A stretch of 64,000 bases of DNA, from assembly GCF_040253635.1 (NCBI RefSeq), contig NZ_JBEJGX010000003.1:8333501-8397500 (forward strand), given 5' to 3'. The stretch comes from Streptomyces sp. Edi2. GTDB lineage: Bacteria; Actinomycetota; Actinomycetes; Streptomycetales; Streptomycetaceae. The notes beneath the pieces are model-generated. The model had not been told where the DNA came from and did not search any database. It saw only the letters and a list, made by a program, of their open reading frames with translations. Made by a program: the position numbers and the translations under genes. How positions within the stretch are numbered: position 1 is the first letter of the stretch; every line of letters starts with the position of its first letter. This document shows positions 50,862-58,891 of the stretch, piece by piece.

Positions 50862-52855
50862 GGTGTGGCCCCCCTGGGTGGCACCGGTCGAGAGGGTGCG
50901 GCCGACGGGCGGAGGCCCTGGGCCGCGGAGATCTTCTGGAGCAGGTGGTCGGTGGTGGCGACGCCGCGTGCCGCGCCACCGGTGGTGGTGGGTTCCGCTG
51001 CGCGGGCCGCGGAGTAGAGCGCTGCGAGATGTCCGCCGTTCCGTCCGGCGGCGTTGACCAGTAGGTCGAGCAGCAGGTCATGGTGGTCGCCGGCGTCAGA
51101 GGCGGTATGCAGCCAGCGCTGCGCATACGGCTGCCAGTACGGCTGTGGAAGCTCGGCGAACGCCTCCCGCCAGCCGCTGGTCACACACTCCTGTACGTAG
51201 CGCTCGTCCACCAGTGCGCGGGGCGCGCCTCCCGGGTCCGTCAGCGGCACCGGGTCGCAGATCCGCAGGAAGAGACGGGTGTCGGTGGCCGAGGGGGACG
51301 ACTGCCGGGTCAGGCGGTCGAGCATGCGGCGCCTGAGCCGGCTGCTCGTCGCCACCAGCTCGCACAGGGCGTCCAGCGCGGGTGTGGCCCCGCGCTCACG
51401 GCGGGCGAGGTGGTGCAGCCGGACCATCGCCTGGTCGGGATGGGTCGGCGCGATCACATCGGTGCAGACGCGGAGCAGAACGTAGGCGAGATGTCCCGTC
51501 AGGTGCTTGTCCCTGCACCACGTGTAGACCAGCTGCCGGAAGCTCCCGCCGTAGCGCTTGTGCTCGAGCCCGGGGGTGAGGGCATGGACAGCCGCAGTCG
51601 AACGGGTCGGGGTCGTGGCGTTGGTGCCCCACCCGTCCGCCATGGCCGCCAGCTCTTTCCACTGCCCGGCACGCAGGTACTGGTGGGCGAGCCTTTCCAC
51701 CAGGTCTTTACGGAGGCCCGCGGTCAGGTGCGGATCGTCCAGCTCCGTACTGCGGGCGGTCCAGACGCCGAGGAGACGTCTGAGGTCGGGCAGGTGGTCC
51801 CAGAAGTGGGCGCGGACGGCGGCATCGAAGTCCAGCTTGTCGAACCGGACATGGCCGTCCGGTCCGGCCGACGCGGAGATCTCGGTCAGGCGCTCGGCCA
51901 GGTCCTTGCCTTCGAGGGGGGCAATCCTGTCTTCAGGGATCTCGAGGGTACGGAGCAGAAGAGCGGCGGCGTGGTGGATGACGTCGGCATGCGCGCCGTG
52001 CAGCATGGCCGTGGTGATCAGCAAGGCCCGCTGCGGCACCTCGCACCGTTCGGCGACGAGGGCGGCGACCTCTTGTCGCCAGGTCTTCCGGGCATCGCGG
52101 GCCTGCTCGCACCAGCCGGCGAAACCGTCGCGCGCCGGGTGCGCCGTACGAGCCCGCCGCACCCGGTCGGCGAAGTCCGCGATCTCTTCGTTCGCACGCT
52201 GCTCGGCCAGGAAATCGTCCCATGCGGGCGCGGACTGCAGATACTCCTCGTGCGGTATCCCGTGGAGCCGCAGGTGACGCCGGAACACCTCCTGAGCCGG
52301 CGGGGGTTCGATATCGGCCCGGTAGAACTGGAGGTCGGATTCCAGCGTGCCGGCGTACGGCATGACGACCACCAGGTGGGCCTGTTGCTCCTGTACGGCC
52401 TTGCGGAGCGCAGGCAGATCTCTGCGATTCCTCCACCATCGGGCGCCGTCGGCCTCGGCGAGGTCCAGCAGCAGCCGGTCCCCGGCGCCGACCAGCCCGG
52501 CATCCGTGAGAGGGGTCTCCTCCTCGTCGCCGGGCAGCAGTTCGCGGAAGATGCCGGTGTCCCGGTGAAGTTCGTACAGGAGGACGCGTGCCGCGGCGGT
52601 TCTGCCGCTGCCCGGCTCTCCGTGCAGGATCACGGTGCTGTGCTCTGCCAGCAGGCGGCGCGCCTCGCCCATACCCGTGGAGTCGACGAACCGCTGCCTG
52701 AGCAGGCGGAGTTGGTCATCCGCGATGCGGCGGGGACTCCGGCCGCCCGTCTCCTGCCTCGACGGGCTTGCGGTGTAGTAGTTGTGGATGTCGCCCCAGC
52801 CGGCGTGCACCGAGCCGCCGGACTGTTCGACACGCGTGGTGAACGCTTCCTTCAC
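50858..52855 (-). CDS. P-loop ATPase of the TIR operon (STAND-like)
   Basis: The product is 665 aa with a GTG start overlapping the TIR stop. The N-terminal tag EQSGGSVHAGWGDIHNYYT is followed by a P-loop, VILHGEPGSGRTAAARVLL, in which the usual Walker A Lys is Arg. Walker B-like LLLDLAEAD follows. The C-terminal 350 residues are all-helical repeats (YLRAGQWKELAAMADGWGTN and VYTWCRDKHLTGHLAYVLLR). The architecture fits a STAND/NLR-like sensor ATPase with an alpha-solenoid. It probably gates the TIR effector. The Arg substitution leaves ATP hydrolysis in question. Confidence 0.75.
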   Translation of the reverse strand: MKEAFTTRVEQSGGSVHAGWGDIHNYYTASPSRQETGGRSPRRIADDQLRLLRQRFVDSTGMGEARRLLAEHSTVILHGEPGSGRTAAARVLLYELHRDTGIFRELLPGDEEETPLTDAGLVGAGDRLLLDLAEADGARWWRNRRDLPALRKAVQEQQAHLVVVMPYAGTLESDLQFYRADIEPPPAQEVFRRHLRLHGIPHEEYLQSAPAWDDFLAEQRANEEIADFADRVRRARTAHPARDGFAGWCEQARDARKTWRQEVAALVAERCEVPQRALLITTAMLHGAHADVIHHAAALLLRTLEIPEDRIAPLEGKDLAERLTEISASAGPDGHVRFDKLDFDAAVRAHFWDHLPDLRRLLGVWTARSTELDDPHLTAGLRKDLVERLAHQYLRAGQWKELAAMADGWGTNATTPTRSTAAVHALTPGLEHKRYGGSFRQLVYTWCRDKHLTGHLAYVLLRVCTDVIAPTHPDQAMVRLHHLARRERGATPALDALCELVATSSRLRRRMLDRLTRQSSPSATDTRLFLRICDPVPLTDPGGAPRALVDERYVQECVTSGWREAFAELPQPYWQPYAQRWLHTASDAGDHHDLLLDLLVNAAGRNGGHLAALYSAARAAEPTTTGGAARGVATTDHLLQKISAAQGLRPSAAPSRPVPPRGATP

Positions 52856-53607
52856 CGTTCGTCGTCCTCGTGCCGCGCCGGCCCACCGAACCGGTGCCGG
52901 ATATCACCGTGATGGTTGCCTTCGATGTTCGTCATGCCGTCTCCCGAGTAGTGACGGCCACCCGACTCATGGCGGGAGTTCTGATAGATGTTGCCGTGGC
53001 CGGAGTGCACGGGCCCGGTCGGCCCCTTGACGACGGTGCCGCCGACGTCTCCGGTGAAGTCCCGGCTCTGTATGGCCGTTCCGTGAACATCGCCGGCCGC
53101 GTTGGACACGGAGCCGTCGCCGGGGCCCGGTGCGTCGGCGCGCTCGATGTCATACAGCTCGGGAACCATCTCGGCGACCAGATCACCGAGGCGCTTCAAA
53201 TCGGCTTCGGCGTTCTGCGTGTCCAGCCGTACGGACTGCAGCTCGGCCAGGCGCGCCAGCTCTTCCGGCAGATCGTCCTTCTTCAGGCGCTCCGTCGTCC
53301 TGCCCGCCAGGACGGGGATCACCGGAAGTCCGCAGGCGAATGCCTCCAGGATCTCCTTCCGTACCCAGTCCTCCGGGTCGCCCAGCCTGGACCGGAAGTT
53401 GATCCAGTCGGCTCCGATCACCGCCAGCAGCAGAGCGCTGCGGCGCAGGCTCGTCAGCAGGGCATCGGGATAGGCGGTGCCGGGAGGGATGGACTTCGAG
53501 GCGCGGAAGGCGCGCTCCTTGCCGAAGCGGTTGGAGAGTTCGTTGTCGATCAGGGCGGCGGTGTCATTTCCGTCGCCGGTGCGGTAGTTGATGAAGACAT
53601 CGGCCAT
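52852..53607 (-). CDS. TIR-domain protein, likely NADase, with C-terminal Gly-rich tag
   Basis: The product is 251 aa, with GAGGAGGAA before the ATG. The TIR domain covers residues 1-155: VFINYRTGDGNDTAALIDNE, AFRASKSIPPGTAYPDAL and LLLAVIGADWI, then DPEDWVRKEILEAFACGLPV. E85 in DWVRKE aligns with the catalytic Glu of SARM1 (DWVHKE). The C-terminal 90 residues are a Gly/His-rich, repetitive beta-type segment (GDVHGTAIQSRDFTGDVGGT, then VHSGHGNIYQNSRHESGGRH). The domain should cleave NAD+ when oligomerised. It is coupled by GTGA overlap to the ATPase. Confidence 0.85.
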   Translation of the reverse strand: MADVFINYRTGDGNDTAALIDNELSNRFGKERAFRASKSIPPGTAYPDALLTSLRRSALLLAVIGADWINFRSRLGDPEDWVRKEILEAFACGLPVIPVLAGRTTERLKKDDLPEELARLAELQSVRLDTQNAEADLKRLGDLVAEMVPELYDIERADAPGPGDGSVSNAAGDVHGTAIQSRDFTGDVGGTVVKGPTGPVHSGHGNIYQNSRHESGGRHYSGDGMTNIEGNHHGDIRHRFGGPARHEDDER

Positions 53608-53619
53608 CGGGGTTCCTCC

Positions 53620-54924
53620 TCAGGAAGGGGTGGAGCGGGATAACGTGCCGAGACGCGGGCAGAGTTGGCGCACCCCGGCGTGGTCCGAGTGACGGGCCAG
53701 GACGCGGGCGAGCCGTCGGAGGTCGAGGGTGACTGTCGCGGAGCGTACGGCCGCCACCCCGTCGAGCAGGGGTTCCGTCAACGTGCAGGCATGGTCGATC
53801 TCGCCGTCCGTCGCGTAGGCGAGTGCCCGACGGACGCCGTAACGCACCTGCGTCCGTACCGCGTCGGGGGAGACCCGTGCGAGCTGCTGGTTCAGCTCTT
53901 CGGCCGCCTCCCGCGGGCGGCCCAGGTCGAACAGACACCAGCCGGTGACCATGCCGACCGAGTCGGGCAGGTGCATGCTGCCGATCACCGGTGCCTCGGC
54001 ATCGTCCGAATGGCCGGCCAGCAGCCCCCGGGCCGTGTCCAGGGCGCGCTGACAGGCGTCGCGGTCGCCCGCGAGCGCGTGGCCCTGCGCCTCTCGCTGC
54101 GCGGCGAGTCCGCGGATCCGGGAGGGGAGTGTGCCCGTCTGCGCCCGCTGGGCCAGGGCGACCGTCTGCTCGGCATCGTCCTGATACAGCGTGACCAACG
54201 CCCGGCGGACCAGCGCATATCCGGCCAGTGCCTGGTCACCCCCGGCAGCCGCAAGATCCACCGCACGCTGTGTCCACCACAGCGCCGCCCGCTCGTCTCC
54301 AGTCTCCTGCACCAGCCAGCCGATGTATTCGGCGTACCTGGAGCCGAGCGCGAGCAGTTTCCGGCGGGTACGGGAATCGGCATGCGCGGACAGTTCCCGC
54401 AGCGTGTGGGTCTGCGCGATCAGCCCGGGCAGCAGGACGCCGGGCTCGACGGTCTGGCCGAGCCGCCGGTAGTGCGTGAACAGGGAGCGGGACGCCTCCA
54501 GCATCCCGGCACCCGTGGCCGTCGAGACCGGGCCCTGACCGCCGGTACGCCAACTCATCAACGAAGCGGCGCCGGCGCTCACGACCTGGCGTCGGCCCAG
54601 GGGCTGGAACCAGCCCGAGCCGTCCGGTGACAGCTGCATCGTCCACTCCTCCTCATCGATTCCGCCCGGTGCCGGCTCATCGGGATCGCCGGAAGCGGAT
54701 GCGGCGACCAGGGCGATCAGTGCACCGTCGGCCCGGAGGGCGGCGTCGCACAGTCGGGCGAGATCGCGGCTGGGGGGCTTGATGCCTCGTTCGACCTTGC
54801 TCAGCTGTGCCTTGCTGTAGTGCACGGCGGCAGACAATCCGGTGAGACTGAGCCCGGCGTCCAGGCGCCGCCTCCTCAGCTCCTCACCGAACTCGGTGGA
54901 CGGCTGCGGCACGGGAACCTCCAT
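53620..54924 (-). CDS. XRE-HTH regulator with TPR-like helical repeats (head of the TIR operon)
   Basis: The product is 434 aa from ATG 54924 (54930 also possible). The N-terminal HTH_XRE reads EFGEELRRRRLDAGLSLTGL, then VHYSKAQLSKVERGIKPPSR. The remainder is a tetratricopeptide-like helical array (LLALGSRYAEYIGWLVQETG, AGYALVRRALVTLYQDDAEQ, RVSPDAVRTQVRYGVRRALA). It is 12 bp from the TIR gene, so it is co-transcribed and probably senses a signal and represses the cassette. Similar HTH-TPR regulators are abundant in Streptomyces. Confidence 0.88.
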   Translation of the reverse strand: MEVPVPQPSTEFGEELRRRRLDAGLSLTGLSAAVHYSKAQLSKVERGIKPPSRDLARLCDAALRADGALIALVAASASGDPDEPAPGGIDEEEWTMQLSPDGSGWFQPLGRRQVVSAGAASLMSWRTGGQGPVSTATGAGMLEASRSLFTHYRRLGQTVEPGVLLPGLIAQTHTLRELSAHADSRTRRKLLALGSRYAEYIGWLVQETGDERAALWWTQRAVDLAAAGGDQALAGYALVRRALVTLYQDDAEQTVALAQRAQTGTLPSRIRGLAAQREAQGHALAGDRDACQRALDTARGLLAGHSDDAEAPVIGSMHLPDSVGMVTGWCLFDLGRPREAAEELNQQLARVSPDAVRTQVRYGVRRALAYATDGEIDHACTLTEPLLDGVAAVRSATVTLDLRRLARVLARHSDHAGVRQLCPRLGTLSRSTPS

Positions 54925-55175
54925 AACCATCCATCCAGGTGAACGGGGTTGCTGCACGAAAGAGTGCGGCAACCCCGGCCGGACGGACAAGGCGAATGGT
55001 GCTGTTTCCCGTTTCCTTCTCCGCAGTTGAGACGCGGTATTCCCGGGAGCACGGAGCCGTGTGGCGACCGGAGCCCGGCCGGCGAGCCTTGCGGTCAGCG
55101 AACCGGGGGCGTGCGGTGTCGTATGACTCGTCCCGCGCACTGTCCGTCCGGGCCCGCTGGCATGATCGGGGTGTG

Positions 55176-55860
55176 ATGAGTGGATCCGGCCGGCCCGGGG
55201 CGATGCGGTGTGTGCTGTTCAATGTCGATGGCACGTTGATCGACGCCGTGGACATCCAGCGCCAGGTGTGGCGCACGTGGGCGGAGCGATACGGACTTGA
55301 CCCCGATGAGGTCTACCGTGTGGCACTGCGGACGCGGCCCATGGAGACCTTCGCGCAGGTCGCTCCGGGCCAGGATCCCGGGAAGTGCCGCGCCGTACTG
55401 CACGAGTTGGAGGACGAGGACGTCCGTTCCGGCACCACTACGGCCGTCGGCGGCGCCTCGGAACTGCTGAGCGCTCTGCAGCCCGGGTCCTGGGCCCTGG
55501 TGACGTCGAACTATGAGCACCGGGTCCGCGGACGCTTCGCACGGACCGGCCTGCCGGTCCCGGAGGTTCTTGTGGACGGGGCCGCCGTGGTGGAAGGCAA
55601 GCCGTCGCCGGCGCCGTATCTGCAGGCGACCGCGCGACTTGGTGCCACACCCCAGGACTGTCTGGTTCATCGAGGACGCCCCTTCCGGAGTGGAGTCCGG
55701 GCTGCGTGCCGGGATGACGGTGTGGGGCGTCAACACCCCTGCGGCGGTGGACGGTGTGCATCGTCACTTCGGCAGCCTGCGCGAAGCGGTGCGCGATGTC
55801 CTTGCCTTCGTGTCCGGGCCCGCCGGCCGGGGCTGGCGGGATTCAGCGGCAGGGGGATGA
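55176..55860 (+). pseudogene. HAD-superfamily hydrolase, frameshifted and with altered nucleophile
   Basis: From ATG 55176 (or 55203) the frame carries RCVLFNVDGTLIDAVDIQRQ, where motif I reads N-x-D instead of the catalytic D-x-D. Motif II region WALVTSNYEHR and motif III VVEGKPSPAPYLQATARLG are normal. At about 55666 (CTGGTTCATCGAGG) one extra T shifts the frame; the expected IEDAPSGVESGLRAGMTVWG continues in another frame to 55860. Loss of the nucleophile plus a frameshift suggests a dead gene rather than an error alone. It is divergent from the XRE-TPR gene. Confidence 0.8.
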
Positions 55861-55941
55861 CCTGATGTGGCGGGTGTGATCTTCGCGTGGCCGGTGTGAT
55901 GACGTGCCGGCGCCGTTATGCAGGTCACGACGAGAGATACC

Positions 55942-57168
55942 TCAGCCGACGGGGAGGGCCGCTTCCGGTGCCGGAAACGTCCGTGTGCGCAAGGCCCAGC
56001 GGGTGAGCGGCCGGGTGGCGAGGCCGCAGAGTGCGAGGAGGACGCCGAGTACCACCCAGCCGGGCTTGCCCCCTTGCAGGCACAGAGTGGTGAGCACGAC
56101 CGGTGACGCGGCACGTACCACGCCGTCAGCCAGGTTGAAGGAGCCCTGGTACTGCCCTTGGGAGTGTTCCGGGGCCAGCACGTAGCTGATTTCGAATGCC
56201 CCTGCGGCCAGGCCGAGTTCACCCGAGGACAGAAGGAGCACGCCGACGAGCAGCAGGGCCGTGGCGACGAGGGCGGGAACCCCTGCGGCGAGCGCGAGAG
56301 CAACACAGCCGGCGAGGGACAGGAACCCCGCTCCGCGGAGTGCGGTGGCAGCGGCCAACGGGCCTCTCACCCAGCGGGTTGCCCTGACCTGGAACAGAAC
56401 CACCACTGCCGTATTCAGCACCAGCAGTGCGGAAAGCCACCACCGGGGCGCCGCGGTGTGCGACACCAGCCAGAGCGGCAGAACCAGGGACACCACGTCG
56501 TACTGGAACCCGATGACCCCGCACAGCAGCGACAGGGCGAGGTACGGCCTGTCCCGCAGGGCCTCCATGCGCCGCGCACCCGGAGGGCGTGGCACCGGCC
56601 CCACGGAGGGGACCTTGAGCAGCAGGCCCGCCGCTGCGAGGAAGCTCAGCCCGTTCGCCAGGATCAGAACGGTGTAGCCCGCCGCCGAGTCGAGTTGGAG
56701 CGCGATTCCGGCTGCGGCGGCGCCGATGTCCATCCCGAGGTTGGTGACGGCGCGGAGGTGGCCTCGGATGCGGGTACGTTCTCCGGGCTCGCTGATCCGT
56801 GCGACGAGGGCGCCACCGACCGCCTGGGCGCCGCGTTGGCCGATGGCGGCGACCGTGACCAGCGCGAGAAAGGCGGCGAAGGAGTGTGTCATCGGGAACA
56901 GGAACATAGCTGTCGCCTGGACACCTTGGGTGGCGACGTACAGTCCCCGGGGCCCGACGCGATCGGCCACTGCGCCGAGGGGGAGGCCCGACAGGATGCC
57001 GACCAGCATCGAGATCGCAAGGCCGGTGCTCACGTCCGGCACACTCAGTCCGACCACGCGGGTGAAGAACAGCATGCTGCCGGCCAGATAGAGCCCGCTG
57101 CCGACGGTGGTGACGAAACTGGCGGTCGTCAGGAAACGTACCGGGCCACGGAGTGCATCGGTCGTCAT
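55942..57168 (-). CDS. Major facilitator superfamily transporter
   Basis: The product is 408 aa with twelve predicted helices. The MFS loop 2-3 signature is in GILSGLPLGAVADRVGPRGL, and LAVISEP-type loops are recognisable (GGALVARISEPGERTRIRGH). It is of the MdfA/drug-exporter type. The ATG at 57166-57168 is behind AGAGGCG. It is the last gene on the minus strand after the peptide/JmjC/glycosyltransferase genes, with a 488-bp repeat-containing gap between, so joint transcription is uncertain. It is a plausible exporter for the peptide product. Confidence 0.9.
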   Translation of the reverse strand: MTTDALRGPVRFLTTASFVTTVGSGLYLAGSMLFFTRVVGLSVPDVSTGLAISMLVGILSGLPLGAVADRVGPRGLYVATQGVQATAMFLFPMTHSFAAFLALVTVAAIGQRGAQAVGGALVARISEPGERTRIRGHLRAVTNLGMDIGAAAAGIALQLDSAAGYTVLILANGLSFLAAAGLLLKVPSVGPVPRPPGARRMEALRDRPYLALSLLCGVIGFQYDVVSLVLPLWLVSHTAAPRWWLSALLVLNTAVVVLFQVRATRWVRGPLAAATALRGAGFLSLAGCVALALAAGVPALVATALLLVGVLLLSSGELGLAAGAFEISYVLAPEHSQGQYQGSFNLADGVVRAASPVVLTTLCLQGGKPGWVVLGVLLALCGLATRPLTRWALRTRTFPAPEAALPVG

Positions 57169-57656
57169 ATACGCCTCTGCGGGGCGCCGTTGGTCTCCTG
57201 CTTGTACACGTTGCTTTCCTTCGAATCGTGTTCTGGGGTTGTTTGTGTTCCGGGGCGGTGGGTTTCCAGGACTTCGGGGTGGTGTGGTGCCTATGTGCCC
57301 CGTCGGGTCTTTGACCTGCTGCTCACGGTCACACCGTCGCTCACCCGCTTCACTGCCGATCACCGGCACACCGCCGTGCAACCGGCACACCGCCGCGCCG
57401 CGCCGCGCCGCGAACGCGGGCACGGGGCTCGCGCAGGGAACGGCCGCCGACGAGGACGGTCTACAACTGCCCGCTGGTGCGCTGGTCTGCCGGTGCGCTG
57501 GGGCGTCCTCGCTCCGGGTACTCGGCAGAGTGGACCTCTTCCCTCGCGAACGGCCCTCGCGAACGGCCCTCGCGAACGGCCCTCGCGAACGGCCCTCGCG
57601 AACGGCCCTCGCGAACGGCCCTCGCGAACGGCCCCGTGAACGGCCCCCGCGAGTGG
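57169..57656. repeat. Gap with seven perfect 13-bp repeats (CCCTCGCGAACGG)
   Basis: Seven perfect copies occupy 57541-57631, followed by a degenerate eighth, and end about 10 bp downstream of the glycosyltransferase stop (57657, minus strand). GCGCCGCGCC repeats lie near 57388-57415. The rest (57169-57380) presumably holds the MFS promoter. No gene is seen. Confidence 0.9.
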
Positions 57657-58727
57657 CTAAGAAGGGGCCAGTTGCTCGCGCATGGCCGAAAGGCACTCGG
57701 CCCGATAGGCCTCCAGACCTGACGTCGCCGCCCGTTTCCTGCGGTTGAACTCGTCGGTGTTCACCCAGGTAACGATCAGGTCCGCCAGGGACGGATGGCA
57801 GCCGTACCGTGCAGTCATCCCGTCGACATGGTCACTCAACGGATAGAAGGCCGGCAGGAGCGCGGGAAGACCGAACCGGACCATGCCATTGATGTTGCCC
57901 GTGACGCAGGTCCGGCCGCGGGTCTCGACAATGCCGTTACGTGTCAGGCGCTCGGCCACCGGCAGAAGGAGAAAGTCCGTCTCCGCGAGAGTCCGGTCGA
58001 ACTCCGCCTGGGCGACGTAATCGGGGTGATCTCGTAGTTCGACCGAGGGAGCGACCGCCTTCCTCGCCGCTTCGACAGCAGCCTTGGTCTCCTCAGTGGC
58101 GTGCTCCCCCAGAAAATCGACTCGTAGCCGCCTCGTCAGCCGCGGGGCGGCGACTTCCAGGGCGGACAGAACTTCGGCGTGGTTCCTGCCGGAATACAGC
58201 CTCCCCGGAATGCAGCACCGCACCTCGTCCCTCACGAACTCCGTAGGCGGATGCTGCGGGTAGGCGATGTTGATGGCGCGGCTCCGCAGGGGGTCTCCGG
58301 ATTTCATGAGCCGGAGATCCGGAAGAAGCACGTCTGCCGCACCGTCGAGAACGAGCTTCGCGATGGCAGCGCTCGGCCGGTTGCCGTCCGACGAGGTGAA
58401 GGTGTGGAGGTTGTGTACCAGGCAGTGCCAGGTGGCTGACGTCGCGCTCGCATCGGAGAGCAGACCGCACAAGGCATCGACCGGGGTGATGATGAAGAGG
58501 TGATCCTGTGAGCCGATCGAGGGTTTGCATTTCTCCAAGAATTCAGCGTACGGCAGACCTGGGGGAGACACGTGCCACTCGACTGCCGAGGAATCGGCGG
58601 CCTCCGACTGTGCGGCACAGAACGGGTTCGTATAGACGGTCGGTCTTGCCCCGACGTCAAGGGTTTGCCGTATGAGGCTTTCGAGGACCTCACTGTGTGC
58701 GCTGAACTCGATCAGGCCGATCTTCAT
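57657..58727 (-). CDS. Glycosyltransferase-like protein (GT-B fold), peptide cluster
   Basis: The product is 356 aa. The N-terminal half is Rossmann-like (KIGLIEFSAHSEVLESLIRQ, DHLFIITPVDALCGLLSD). The C-terminal half has the GT4-type pattern: CIPGRLYSGRNHAEVLSALE, RRLRVDFLGEH, HPDYVAQAEFDRTLAETDFL then LLPVAE. The usual Glu-x7-Glu motif is altered, so donor and activity are unclear. GGAG precedes the ATG. It lies downstream of the JmjC gene, separated by two strong hairpins. It is predicted to act on the cluster's peptide or to have lost activity and bind it. Confidence 0.6.
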   Translation of the reverse strand: MKIGLIEFSAHSEVLESLIRQTLDVGARPTVYTNPFCAAQSEAADSSAVEWHVSPPGLPYAEFLEKCKPSIGSQDHLFIITPVDALCGLLSDASATSATWHCLVHNLHTFTSSDGNRPSAAIAKLVLDGAADVLLPDLRLMKSGDPLRSRAINIAYPQHPPTEFVRDEVRCCIPGRLYSGRNHAEVLSALEVAAPRLTRRLRVDFLGEHATEETKAAVEAARKAVAPSVELRDHPDYVAQAEFDRTLAETDFLLLPVAERLTRNGIVETRGRTCVTGNINGMVRFGLPALLPAFYPLSDHVDGMTARYGCHPSLADLIVTWVNTDEFNRRKRAATSGLEAYRAECLSAMREQLAPS

Positions 58728-58754
58728 CGGGTTTTCTCCGTCAATGGTGAGCGC

Positions 58755-58795
58755 CCCGCGGGGCCGGAACCTCCAAGAGGATCCGGCCCCGCGGG
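58755..58795. terminator. Perfect 14-bp hairpin between the JmjC and glycosyltransferase genes
   Basis: CCCGCGGGGCCGGA (58755-58768) pairs perfectly with TCCGGCCCCGCGGG (58782-58795) across a 13-nt loop. There is no U-tract. It may stop or attenuate transcription, or protect the upstream transcript's 3' end. Confidence 0.75.
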
Positions 58796-58825
58796 ATGGG
58801 TCCGGGGATCAGGGACCGCCTGACC

Positions 58826-58860
58826 GTCGTGCCGCAGGCCGGGCAGGGCTGCGGCACGAC
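58826..58860. terminator. Perfect 12-bp hairpin just downstream of the JmjC gene
   Basis: GTCGTGCCGCAG (58826-58837) pairs with CTGCGGCACGAC (58849-58860) across an 11-nt loop, 31 bp past the JmjC stop. It stands in series with the 58755 hairpin, a tandem structure typical of Streptomyces intercistronic attenuators or processed ends. Confidence 0.75.
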
Positions 58861-58891
58861 GGGTCGGCCGGGCTGGCATGCCTGGCGATAC

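Noticed and set aside
57541..57645. Coding tandem repeat (frames at 57477 and 57107)
   Set aside because: A 13-bp unit changes frame each copy and the frames lack ribosome sites. The array lies in the 3' flank of the glycosyltransferase gene.
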